Assembly: GCA_036365455.1 (NCBI GenBank)
Contig: JAWQUS010000025.1
Location: 24,774,001 to 24,838,000 of the forward strand
Reading direction: 5' to 3'
Length of the DNA stretch: 64,000 bases
From: Macrosoma leucophasiata
Lineage: Eukaryota; Arthropoda; Insecta; Lepidoptera; Hedylidae
Shown here piece after piece: positions 11,497-20,339 of this stretch (position 1 is its first letter; the number at the start of each line of letters is the position of its first letter). A program made the position numbers and the translations under genes. The notes under the pieces were generated by a model. The model made no database searches, was not told the origin of the DNA, and was given only the letters and a program-made list of their open reading frames with translations.

Positions 11497-11867
11497 TAAA
11501 TAATGGCAACCCCATTATACGTCCCATTGATGGGCACGAGTCTCTCCCCTTTTTTTAAAAGGGGAGTAAGCTCTAGAGCTTACTTCACCACGCTGCTCCA
11601 ATGCGGATTGGTGGAGGTGGATGTGGGTTAGTGGCCAACCCGCGATCGGATGTTTTCAAACCGCCCATAAGGCATCCGACAAGGTTTAACGACTGATATC
11701 CATCGATAGCAACCAGGACCGACGGCTTCACGTGCCCTCCGAAGCACGGAAACGCGCATTTAATTTGCCACTAGCGGTCCCATCCCACTACCCGACCGCG
11801 CCCGTTGTGCATAACTGAGTAGATCGCTTACGATCCACACCAGTCGCGCGGGCCATGCGCGCTTTCA
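11497..11867 (-). repeat. Family B SINE-like copy 1
   Basis: On the - strand it starts near GCGCGCATGGCCCGCGCG, passes the core CGGAGGGCACGTGAAGCCG and ends GGACGTATAATGGGGTTGCC. The core is a sequence common in lepidopteran SINEs. Followed directly by the DNA carrying the 48-nt palindrome. Confidence 0.8.
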
Positions 11868-11938
11868 CGCATCTTGCCTTGGCAAAACTCTGCCACGAGC
11901 AGCGGGACGCAGGGTTGCGCAAAGGCGCAGTGGCGGCA

Positions 11939-11986
11939 ATGCTCTTTTGAACTTTTGAAAATGTTTTCAAAAGTTCAAAAGAGCAT
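11939..11986. repeat. Perfect 48-nt palindrome
   Basis: Two 23-nt arms, perfectly complementary, with a 2-nt centre (TG): the left arm begins ATGCTCTTTTGAACTTTTG and the right arm is its exact reverse complement. As RNA it would form a tight hairpin. It lies between a family B copy and the repeat at 11987. It may be the fused ends of an element or the start of a fold-back unit. Confidence 0.85.
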
Positions 11987-12185
11987 TACAATATATGTAT
12001 TTTTAACCGAGTCCAAAAAACGGGAAGGTTCTCAATTCGGTTGGAATATATATATATTTTTTTTAATGTATGTACGCGAATTTCGCCGAGATTTCTGGAC
12101 CGGTTTACGTAATTCTTGTTTTGTTTGATGCGGAATAGTTTCGAATTGGTCCCATAAAAATTTGATTCAGATAGGCCTATCATTT
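11987..12185 (+). repeat. Dispersed lepidopteran-type repeat
   Basis: AACCGAGTCCAAAAAACGGG, then GGTTCTCAATTCGGTTGG and GGTCCCATAAAAATTTGATT. This order matches a repeat I know as common in moth and butterfly genomes (usually ACCGACTTCAAAAAAGGAGG). It may have jumped next to the palindrome. Confidence 0.55.
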
Positions 12186-12975
12186 TTATTTTATGAGCAT
12201 ATTTTTACTTACTATCACCTCAGACTAAAGGATTATGAGTATACGGCGAGTTGTCATACAGTGCGTTGAATCCACTGACGTCCTAGATAGTCCTAATGCG
12301 CATGACAACAAGATGACAACAAGTGACAATGACACATTTACTCATCGATGACACAACACAGCTTATTTACTCCTTCGTGGATAATGCTTGAATGCATGCA
12401 TTTACATCTGCCTACCCCTTCGGAGATTACAGGCGTGAAGTTACGTAGTTATTTTCAGAAATGCGTCGACAAGATTGCTTAGATTTTTTTTGCTGTCTTC
12501 CTTCCTTCGAGTTTAGAAATGCAAACTGCTAAATTATAATACAAGCTCACAGCCAGGTTTCAGATATATCAAATCTCTTCTATCGTAATTAATACAATTT
12601 CAAATCAATTTATCTCCCAGCAGCGACGTCCAGGATAAATTATTCATGTCCAATTAATGAAAACGCCTCGCCCGTTTAGAAATTTATGAGTTCCCATAGT
12701 TTATTTGGATGTCATTATCTTGACAGGAGGAATTGGTGCGAAGGTGTAGATTTATTGCGAAAAATGTTCGTTTTGGGAATATCAAGGGGTTCTAAGAATG
12801 TAGACTTCTGTATAATGATGTCACAAAGTAGGAATGCTCGAGGCTATTGTTATATTATGTGATCTTTTATAATGGCAAGTAAAGGAACAGATTTATATAT
12901 TCATTTCATGTGTTCATAAGAGTATTTTCTTATATTTGAAGGACGTATTATTTCATTCACATATTTTATCACAAA
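12186..12975. other. Unassigned; RTE-type LINE tail fragment
   Basis: At about 12385-12445, TGCATTTACATCTGCCTACC and GGAGATTACAGGCGTGAAG match the LINE 3' fragment at 40480-40765. Nothing else recognised. Confidence 0.45.
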
Positions 12976-13200
12976 CTGGTGGTAGAGCCCTAGTGATGAA
13001 GCTCGTGGGCGTAAGCACCACCGCATTACCTTTATCTGCCGCGAAATGGTAGTGTTCAGCTCTATCGTGTTCCGGTCAGAAGGTAATGTATGGCCCCATA
13101 ATAACTACCACAGAGGCAAAGAACTAAGGTCTCAGGGGTGGCAACGCATCTGTTTTTATGTGGGTGTCTATCTAACTGCATTATTGTTTGCTACCTTCTT
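12976..13200 (+). repeat. Family A copy, degraded
   Basis: CTGGTGGTAGAGCCCTAGTG start; central part of the second subfamily; a deletion after GCATCTGTTTTTATG; ends TTGTTTGCTACC without an A tail. Confidence 0.8.
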
Positions 13201-13727
13201 TATATACAGGGTTATTTTAAATTAGCGCATCATCTCTTGCAGACAGCCTCTCTACATCAATCACAGCCACATTTGTGGCTTAAATGGCTTTAAAAAGTTT
13301 TATGCTCAAAATCGCAGTCGAAGCAACGAGGCCACTGTGAGGCGTCAGTAAACTACATTATTTGGAACATAATTGATAGTTCCAATTACCTACTTTTTAT
13401 TCACTTCACCTCTAATCGCACCATAAAAGCTACAAAAATCAACATAGAAGCCGTTGAATACAGGAACAAAAACTGTATTCCACAAACTACGAACACTATA
13501 AAACAGGAAGGAAAAAATATCGAAAAAACGTTTCAGACAAAAGGCATAGCGGGTAACGGGGAACACCTTTTCAGCACTTTATCAAGTAAACAAAAAGGCT
13601 TGGGACACCTCTTCATAGAATTTTATTCTGGCCACGATACCTCTTGACATTTTGGGTTCCGTCGGTGTTTTGTTCATTGCATGAGTTTAATATAAAATTT
13701 TAGCAGAGTGCCATACATTATTTTTAC
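13201..13727. other. Unassigned; second copy of the 11303 repeat
   Basis: About 13201-13300 matches 11303-11390. The remainder shows no recognisable feature. Confidence 0.4.
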
Positions 13728-14003
13728 TGGTAGAGCTCCAGTGACGAAGTTCGCGGGCGTAGACACCAACGCATTACCTACTATACTTGCCGCTAAAAGT
13801 GTTCAGCACTATCGTGTTCCGGTCAGGTGGTAATGTATGGCCCTGTAATTTCCAACACAGAGGCATAACACCTTAGGCCTCAGGAGTGGTAACGCATCTG
13901 CATTTTGACCTTTGTCTAAGTTTGTGTGTCTAAAGGCTGCAGTCATCACTTAACATCAATGTGAACTGCATGCTTGCTTGCCACTTCCATTACATAAAAA
14001 AAA
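13728..14003 (+). repeat. Family A copy, first of a tandem pair
   Basis: TTTACTGGTAGAGCTCCAGT to CCACTTCCATTACATAAAAA. Main-subfamily sequence. The next copy begins about 10 bp later in the same orientation. Confidence 0.9.
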
Positions 14004-14010
14004 ACATGAT

Positions 14011-14285
14011 TTTTACTGGTGATAGAGCTCCAGTGACGAAGTTCGCGGGCGTAGGCATCACCGCATTACCTACTATACTTGCCGCTAAAAGTGATCAGCA
14101 CTATCGTGTTCCGGTCAGGTGGTAATGTACGGCCTTGTAATTTCCGGCACAGAGGCAAAATACCTTAGGCCTCAGCATCTGCATTTTGACCTCTGGTCTT
14201 TGTGTGGGTGTCTACAGGCTGCAGTCATCACTAAACATCAATATGAACGACATGCTTGTTTTCCACCATCATTACATAAAAAAAA
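14011..14285 (+). repeat. Family A copy, second of a tandem pair
   Basis: TTTTACTGGTGATAGAGCTC to ATCATTACATAAAAAAAAAC. It shares GACGAAGTTCGCGGGCGTAG and a TACTATACTTGCCGC variant with its neighbour at 13728. The pair could therefore be a tandem duplication rather than two independent insertions. Confidence 0.9.
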
Positions 14286-14553
14286 ACGATTTCTTTCAAA
14301 TAAAACGAAAGAAATTTAAATAAAACTTTAAATGTGCGGAACCAAGTCCGAAAAAAACATTCAAGCGAACCCAAGGCTCCTTCCGATTGAATAGCGAAAA
14401 ATGTAAATGCAGTAGACACAAAAATATATGCGTCGCTGTCACTGACTGCGATCCAATATTTCGCATAACGTCCACGCGTGGTAAGGGATACCAAAAATAT
14501 GACAATCTTAGAATAATAGAAGAATAGAAAATAGTGTTGGTTGATGAATGATT

Positions 14554-14770
14554 GACGACCCGGTTAGTCCAGCGGTGCGAAACCACCGTTTGATTTGAAG
14601 GGTTGCGGGTTCGATCCCCGCACCGTAACCAATATTTGTATGACCAACAGATATTTGTTTTGGATCTGGGTGTTTGTGCATGTGTTGTATGTGTACAACA
14701 GCATCTACGACACAGGATTATATAATACCTAATGTGGAGCTGTGAGTGTAAGCGTATTATGGAAGGAGGT
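14554..14770 (+). repeat. Family C SINE, near complete
   Basis: The tRNA-like head GACGACCCGGTTAGTCCAGC holds an A-box, and GGGTTCGATCCCCGC holds a B-box. The body runs through GATATTTGTTTTGGATCTGG and ends AATGTGGAGCTGTGAGTG. It has the layout of a tRNA-derived SINE; the other copies are at 774, 26590 and 39433. Confidence 0.85.
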
Positions 14771-15152
14771 TATCAATTTAATTGTTTATTCTTTATTTAT
14801 ACCACGTCTTTATTAACACGCTTTTATAAGCTAGGGCTGTATCTATGTATGTATGTTTGTAACGGAATCCTTGAGCTTAACTTTCACCGATTCCTAGAAG
14901 TCTGATTAGTTTGAAACTTTGCATACGTATCAAGGACCAATGATAACGCAATATTTAAAAAAATGTAATAAATAAAACCATAACTACAAAGTTAAAAATA
15001 AATAACAGATAAAAAAAAAACTAAAAACACGCTTTTAGTAATAATTGAACTAAAAAATATATAAATAACAGAAATAATCAATTGAAAAATTGATATTATT
15101 GTACAAAAAGTGTGAATGATTGTTATAAATATTTTAAATTGTATTTATAGTT
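14771..15152. other. Unassigned; possible old repeat
   Basis: About 14830-14960 (ATGTATGTATGTTTGTAACG, TTGAAACTTTGCATACG) reads like a degraded dispersed repeat. The rest is AT-rich filler. Confidence 0.35.
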
Positions 15153-15438
15153 TTTTTTTATGTTTTAAAAGTGGCAAACAAGCATACAGTTCACATTGAT
15201 GTTAAGTGATGACTGCAGCCTATAGACACCCACACAATGACCAGAGGTCAAAATGCAAATGCGCTGCTACTCCTGAGGCATTAGGTGTTATGCCTCTGTG
15301 CCGGAAATTACAGGGCCGTACATTATCACCTGACCGGAACACGATAGTGCTGAACACTACCATTTAGCGGCAAGTATATTAGGTAATGCGGTGGTGCCTA
15401 CGCCCGCGAGCTCTGTCACTGAAGCTCTACCACCAGTA
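15153..15438 (-). repeat. Family A copy, full-length
   Basis: T-run and TTATGTTTTAAAAGTGGC at the tail side, ending AGCTCTACCACCAGTAAAAA. Main subfamily. Confidence 0.9.
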
Positions 15439-15852
15439 AAAAGTAAGTAAGTTCCAGAAGCTCTTCACGTTTTGTAAAATAATATGAATTTCTCAATTGA
15501 TTACTGATGTTTTATTTATATTGGTATAGTTCAATTAGTTGTAAAAGCGTGTGTTTGTTTGTTTTTTTTTTCAAACTATAATTTTTTTGTTGTCATAAAG
15601 GATGAAGGAAATATATGTATAAACAAATTGATAAATTATTCAAATGTTAGCCAAATCATCAATAGCCTGATTTACCAAATAACTCACACATACTGATACG
15701 GGTTATAAAATATGATGTAGGCATTCCTATCACTTATCACTGTATTTTAAGTAGGGTGTATTTTATTTAGCAGTTGGGAGTTTGAATCGTTATTTTTCCA
15801 CATTTCTTGTGATAAAATCATGTGGGTTTCTTACCTTCAAATGTTAATGTAA
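15439..15852. other. No recognised feature
   Basis: AT-rich flank of the nested Helitron; no genes or repeat matches seen. Confidence 0.4.
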
Positions 15853-16696
15853 TCTAAACTAATATTATAAAGAGGTCATATTTTTTTGTTTGTTTTGAAT
15901 AGGCTCAATAACTTCTGGACCGATTTTAAAAATTATTTCACTATTCGAAAGCTATATTATCAACGGGTAACATAGGCTATATTTAATTTTGAAAAAAATA
16001 GGGTTCTGTAAGATATTTGGGTTTTTCAGACAGAAGGTGTAAAAACAAATTAGAAAAGTTACTAATTTTGCGTACGCTACCTAAACTATAGAAGATATCG
16101 AGGAAGGCTTTAGGCTATATCTAATAGGTTGGGGAAAAAGTCTTTTCGCATTATAGTATGTATGAACTTGTAATAAAATCCCTTTGGCTGTAGTATTTGT
16201 ATCTGGCTGGTTTTGGTATCATTGAAAGTTAAAATTTTAAAGAACATAATTCCAAATTCAAATAAGGCAAATGTGTGATTTTCATTTGTTTTTCGTACTG
16301 TCAAGATCAAATCAAATCAAATCGTTTATTTGTGCAAACATGGGTACTAACAAAGATCCTACTACTATTATAAAGGCGAAAGTTTGTAAGTATGGATGTA
16401 TGGATGTTTGTTACTCTTTCACGTAAAAACTACTGAATGGATTTGAATGAAACTTTACCACAATATAGCTTATACATCAGAATAACACATAGGCTATAGC
16501 TTATACATCAGAATAACACATAAGCTACAATTTTTGAGATTTTTAATGTGAGGTCGTAGAAAAAACACATTTTTTGCGCTTACATTGCAAACGCTGACTG
16601 AATCCTACAAGATAGATCAAAACAATTTACTACAGTATTGTACAACTTAAAAAGGTCTACAAAAAAGTCCGTGATGGTATATGTTTATCTCTTAGG

Positions 16697-16910
16697 AATA
16701 ACCCACAATAACCATTTTTTATCCTTTACTTTGTACGAGAAATAATGGCTTATTTACGAAGCGATTTTAAGCAATACAGTATTAATCCTTATCCAATTAA
16801 GTATCTTAAATACATTGTGCATTTAATAAAGATCAATATGGGTTTTTACAGCATGTAAATTAAATAAATATTTTCGAAGATATCACAGATTTAAAATGCA
16901 GAGTCATAGC
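16697..16910 (+). repeat. 214-bp direct repeat, left copy
   Basis: Runs from AATAACCCACAATAACC to GCAGAGTCATAGC. It is identical, as far as I can read base by base, to 22824-23037, and the two copies exactly bracket the 5.9-kb LINE. The last 36 bp (CGAAGATATCACAGATTTA...) belong to the older insert at 23002. That means the LINE landed inside that insert and duplicated 214 bp of its surroundings. Confidence 0.9.
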
Positions 16911-17079
16911 GAACGAATAATCATCATCCCTCCCTGCGCACGTGAAGCGTAACAGAGGAAGGGGATGGTTCGGGGGTCGAGGAAGTCCTCGTTCCCCGGG
17001 CCTATCTGCCCCCGAAGCGTCGGGGGCGTGTTCTATAGAAGGGGATACTGGTACGCAGGGTAACTCACTAAGGGCCATA

Positions 17080-17220
17080 TACTTTTTTTAATTATTTTTT
17101 TTAATTATTTTTTTTTTATTTTATATATATATATATATTTTTTTTTATTTTATTTTTTTTTTTATATTTTTTTTTTTTTTCCCGCTCTTTTGTTTTTTTT
17201 TTTAATGGGCATATTCTTTT
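17080..17220 (-). repeat. A-rich block in the LINE 3' UTR
   Basis: T-rich on the + strand with an internal (TA)n run at about 17123-17138. In jockey-type elements such a block often marks the 3' end, yet here another ~170 bp of unique GC-rich sequence follows before the flanking repeat. It is either an internal A-rich tract or the junction with transduced downstream DNA. Confidence 0.6.
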
Positions 17221-17250
17221 GTTTCCCTCAGTGATTCCCCCGCGCACCGC

Positions 17251-20190
17251 TTACAACTGGTTGAATAGACTTAGATTAGCTATCGTAAGGGGCCACACGT
17301 CCGCGCCATCGCTTTGGCCTAAGCCGGGCGCCGCATCCGCGAACTCTGACGACGACTCCGGTCCTCGACCGGGGCATGATCCCGGTCGGTAGGGGGGGCT
17401 CGAACCCGCCCAGTATGATTCTGGTGGGTGGGGCCTGTCAGGTTGGGTATCTATGTGGATGTGTGTGTCTATGTATGTATGCGTTTGTGCGGCTCTCACC
17501 GTGATCCGGGGGATTGGGGCCACAGGGGGGATGGGATGGGCGACATCGACTCGACGTGCGCCCGGCGATGTAGGGGGGAGGATCTCGCGCGGCAACGGAC
17601 GACCCTCGGGCGGGCGGCTGTGGAGAGGGGCGAATCCACGGAGGTGTTCGTGGGGTCCATTGTCCGCGCGGTCGAACATTCGACGCGCTAGACGGACCAC
17701 AAATTCCTCCACGGACTCAACCCCTAGGTCCCGGGCGATGACGTCGTTGCGCACGTACCTCCCCGCTCCTGTGATCAGCCGGAGAGACACGTTCTGCTGA
17801 GCCTGAAGCCGACGTCGCTGCGCGGCGGAGCATAAAGCATACCATGCAGGCGCAGCGTACGTCAGCCTCGAGCGGACATAGGTTTTGTAAAGCCGGATTT
17901 TGGTCCGGAGAGGCAGCCTCGATTGCAATACCGGGCGCAGCATCGATCGCGCCGCAGCCGCCTGCTGCACCACGTGATTCACAGTGGGCACCATGCGGAG
18001 CGCGCGGTCGATGCTACACCCCAGGTATTTAACCTTAGGCTGCCAGGCTATGTCCTGGCCTCGCAGACGGAGCGGCTGCGGCCAGCGGCGGACTCGTGTT
18101 ACGAATGCGGCCGTCTTGTCAACGTTGACGGCCATCCGCCATTTGTCCAGCCACTCCGGCAGCAGGTCCAGCAGGTGTTGCATTTTAGTGATTGCTAAGT
18201 GCAACCGAGACGATGTCGCAATGTAGGCGCTGTCGTCGGCAAACAAGGACAGCATGACGTCCCTCTCTCCTTCACGCAGTTGGTCGCGTAGGGTGGGAAC
18301 GTCGTCTGTGTATGCCGCATAAAGGCACGGCGACAGACAGCTGCCTTGTGGTACCCCGGCACGGATTGGATGCTGGGTCGAGTCGCAACCCTCCACCGTG
18401 ACGTAGAACCACCGATCCTGGAGAAAGTCAGCTACCACCCTAAAAATGCCGGATGGTGTGTTGGCTGCTATTTTGTCGAGGAGACCAACGTGCCACACGC
18501 GGTCGAAAGCTTTTTCTATGTCTAGAAAAACACCGACCGCGTAGTGGCCCCTGTTGACCTCCACGGCAAGGTGATGTAGCACCCGGGTCAGCTGGAGCGT
18601 GGTAGAGTGTCCCGCGCGGAAGCCAAATTGCTCCTCCCTAATCGGGAGGAGCGGTCTCAGCCTCCGCAGCAGGAGACGCTCAAACAGCTTGCCCAGATGC
18701 GACAATAGCGTTATAGGGCGATAGCTGGACGGGAGTCGACGGTCCTTGCCCGGTTTCGGGAGGACAATGACCTTTCCCAGCTTCCAATCAGTGGGAAAAT
18801 GGCCAGTCCGGAGCACTCCGTTGAAGAGTTTGGCTAGAGACACTAAACTCTTCCACGGTAGATGCCGGAGCGCCTCGATGGGGATTCCGTCAGGCCCGGC
18901 GGCCCTCCGACTGGGTAGTCGGAGGACGGCTTTGCGAAGCTCGGACGGGGAGATAAAGTCCTCTCCCCGGAGCGGCGCGGCAGGGGCCGACAGATATTCC
19001 CTCACTCGGCGCTCGCAGTCATCCAGGTGCTCGGCGACAGCGCCGTTGGCGGGGTTGGGGGTAAACACCCCCTCCAGGTGGTTAGCCATAATTTCGGCGC
19101 GGTCCTGTGGTCTATAGCACCGTCTACCGCTGCTATCGAGCAGCGGATAGATAGGTGCGGCTTCACGCGTAAGCGCTCTCGTGAGCGCGTAGAGGTTCGT
19201 GTCTCTCTCTCCCGCATGGTCGATCGTGGTTTCCCACGTCGACCCGCGGTACGCGCTCACGGCAGCGCTTAGGCGCTCAGTTAGGCGGTTGAGGTCCCCT
19301 TTCACCGACGGGCAGCGGGTGCGCGCCCACAGCCGGCGTAGCGCACGCTTCCGCTGGCGCATGGACTCAAGTGAGGCGGGTAGGGCACCCCTGCGATATG
19401 TCTTCGGCGGTAAGGTCGTGGTGGCCGCCTCCTTGGCGGCCTTGATGATTGAGGCGAGGCGACTAGCGGCCGCCTCCACCTCCTCTGGAGATTGCAGGGT
19501 GCCCAGCGGTTCGGCCTCACTCATGGTGCTCGCGAAAGCGTGCCAGTCGGTGCGCCGTCGCGGCGGGCGCGCGATGGTGAAGCTGCTCGTCAGTGACAGG
19601 GTGACCAAAAGTGGGAGGTGCTGCGCGTCGAGGTCGTACAGCACCTCCACGTGGACCGGCCATGGTAGGCGTTTGTGAATGACGATGTCCAGTACGTCCG
19701 GCTGATGATCAGGGTTGGTTGGTACATGCGATGGCGCATCGGGCCCTATCACGCTGTACCCACCAACCTGGCTGTCCTCAAAGATAATTCGACCAGGCGG
19801 GGAGATCACCCTTGACCCCCAAGTGGGGTGCTTGGCGTTAAGATCTCCCGCCACAATGGTCGGCCCATCACCGAGGAGAGTTTGGACGTCCCGGACATCG
19901 ACACTCCCACCCGGAGGTCGATATGCGGCGAATATGTTGAGCTCCGTGCCGTCCGCGTTGACGCACACTCCCTTGGAGCGCACTGACACGAACGGCAAAA
20001 TACCCAGCTCGTCGTGCACGACGTCACGACGCACGAGGGCAGCAGTACCTCTGTATGCCACCCCCCGCGGCGAAACCTCGTCGTGACGGTACACGAAGTA
20101 GTTAGGTATACGGAGCTCTTCGCCGCTACGGAGTTTCGTCTCGCCCAGGAGGACTACATGGATGTCCTGCGACTGGGCGAGATCCCTCAA
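17251..20190 (-). CDS. LINE ORF2: endonuclease and reverse transcriptase
   Basis: Would nick target DNA and copy the element's RNA. The interval starts at a TTG. The same frame is open further upstream and there encodes LLYWNPGGIKG, the N-terminal WN motif of an APE-type endonuclease, overlapping the end of ORF1 in another frame. I found no ATG before the endonuclease, so the start is unknown. From the TTG: GETKL about residue 17, AGDLNAKHPTWGS about 115-128, RT signatures AAGPDGIP, FGFRAGHS (~518), FLDIEKAFDRVW, AGVPQGS (~611), FADDSAYI (~647). At the usual SDH endonuclease site the sequence reads DAQHLPLL (~187), lacking the expected Asp. No frameshift or internal stop over 979 codons. Confidence 0.9.
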   Translation of the reverse strand: MRDLAQSQDIHVVLLGETKLRSGEELRIPNYFVYRHDEVSPRGVAYRGTAALVRRDVVHDELGILPFVSVRSKGVCVNADGTELNIFAAYRPPGGSVDVRDVQTLLGDGPTIVAGDLNAKHPTWGSRVISPPGRIIFEDSQVGGYSVIGPDAPSHVPTNPDHQPDVLDIVIHKRLPWPVHVEVLYDLDAQHLPLLVTLSLTSSFTIARPPRRRTDWHAFASTMSEAEPLGTLQSPEEVEAAASRLASIIKAAKEAATTTLPPKTYRRGALPASLESMRQRKRALRRLWARTRCPSVKGDLNRLTERLSAAVSAYRGSTWETTIDHAGERDTNLYALTRALTREAAPIYPLLDSSGRRCYRPQDRAEIMANHLEGVFTPNPANGAVAEHLDDCERRVREYLSAPAAPLRGEDFISPSELRKAVLRLPSRRAAGPDGIPIEALRHLPWKSLVSLAKLFNGVLRTGHFPTDWKLGKVIVLPKPGKDRRLPSSYRPITLLSHLGKLFERLLLRRLRPLLPIREEQFGFRAGHSTTLQLTRVLHHLAVEVNRGHYAVGVFLDIEKAFDRVWHVGLLDKIAANTPSGIFRVVADFLQDRWFYVTVEGCDSTQHPIRAGVPQGSCLSPCLYAAYTDDVPTLRDQLREGERDVMLSLFADDSAYIATSSRLHLAITKMQHLLDLLPEWLDKWRMAVNVDKTAAFVTRVRRWPQPLRLRGQDIAWQPKVKYLGCSIDRALRMVPTVNHVVQQAAAARSMLRPVLQSRLPLRTKIRLYKTYVRSRLTYAAPAWYALCSAAQRRRLQAQQNVSLRLITGAGRYVRNDVIARDLGVESVEEFVVRLARRMFDRADNGPHEHLRGFAPLHSRPPEGRPLPREILPPTSPGARRVDVAHPIPPVAPIPRITVRAAQTHTYIDTHIHIDTQPDRPHPPESYWAGSSPPYRPGSCPGRGPESSSEFADAAPGLGQSDGADVWPLTIANLSLFNQL

Positions 20191-20339
20191 TTCCCGGATA
20201 TGGCCCTTAATCCCTCCCGGGTTCCAGTAAAGTAGCCGCAGGAGGTGTAGCTGTGGTTGTGTAGGTGTGTACTGTTGTGGTATGTGATGATGAGTAGTTG
20301 GGATGTTTGTGTTATTTGTGTTTGGTGTGTTTGCACCCG

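Noticed and set aside
16860..17078. 72-codon minus-strand gene
   Set aside because: It spans the LINE 3' UTR and the flanking repeat.
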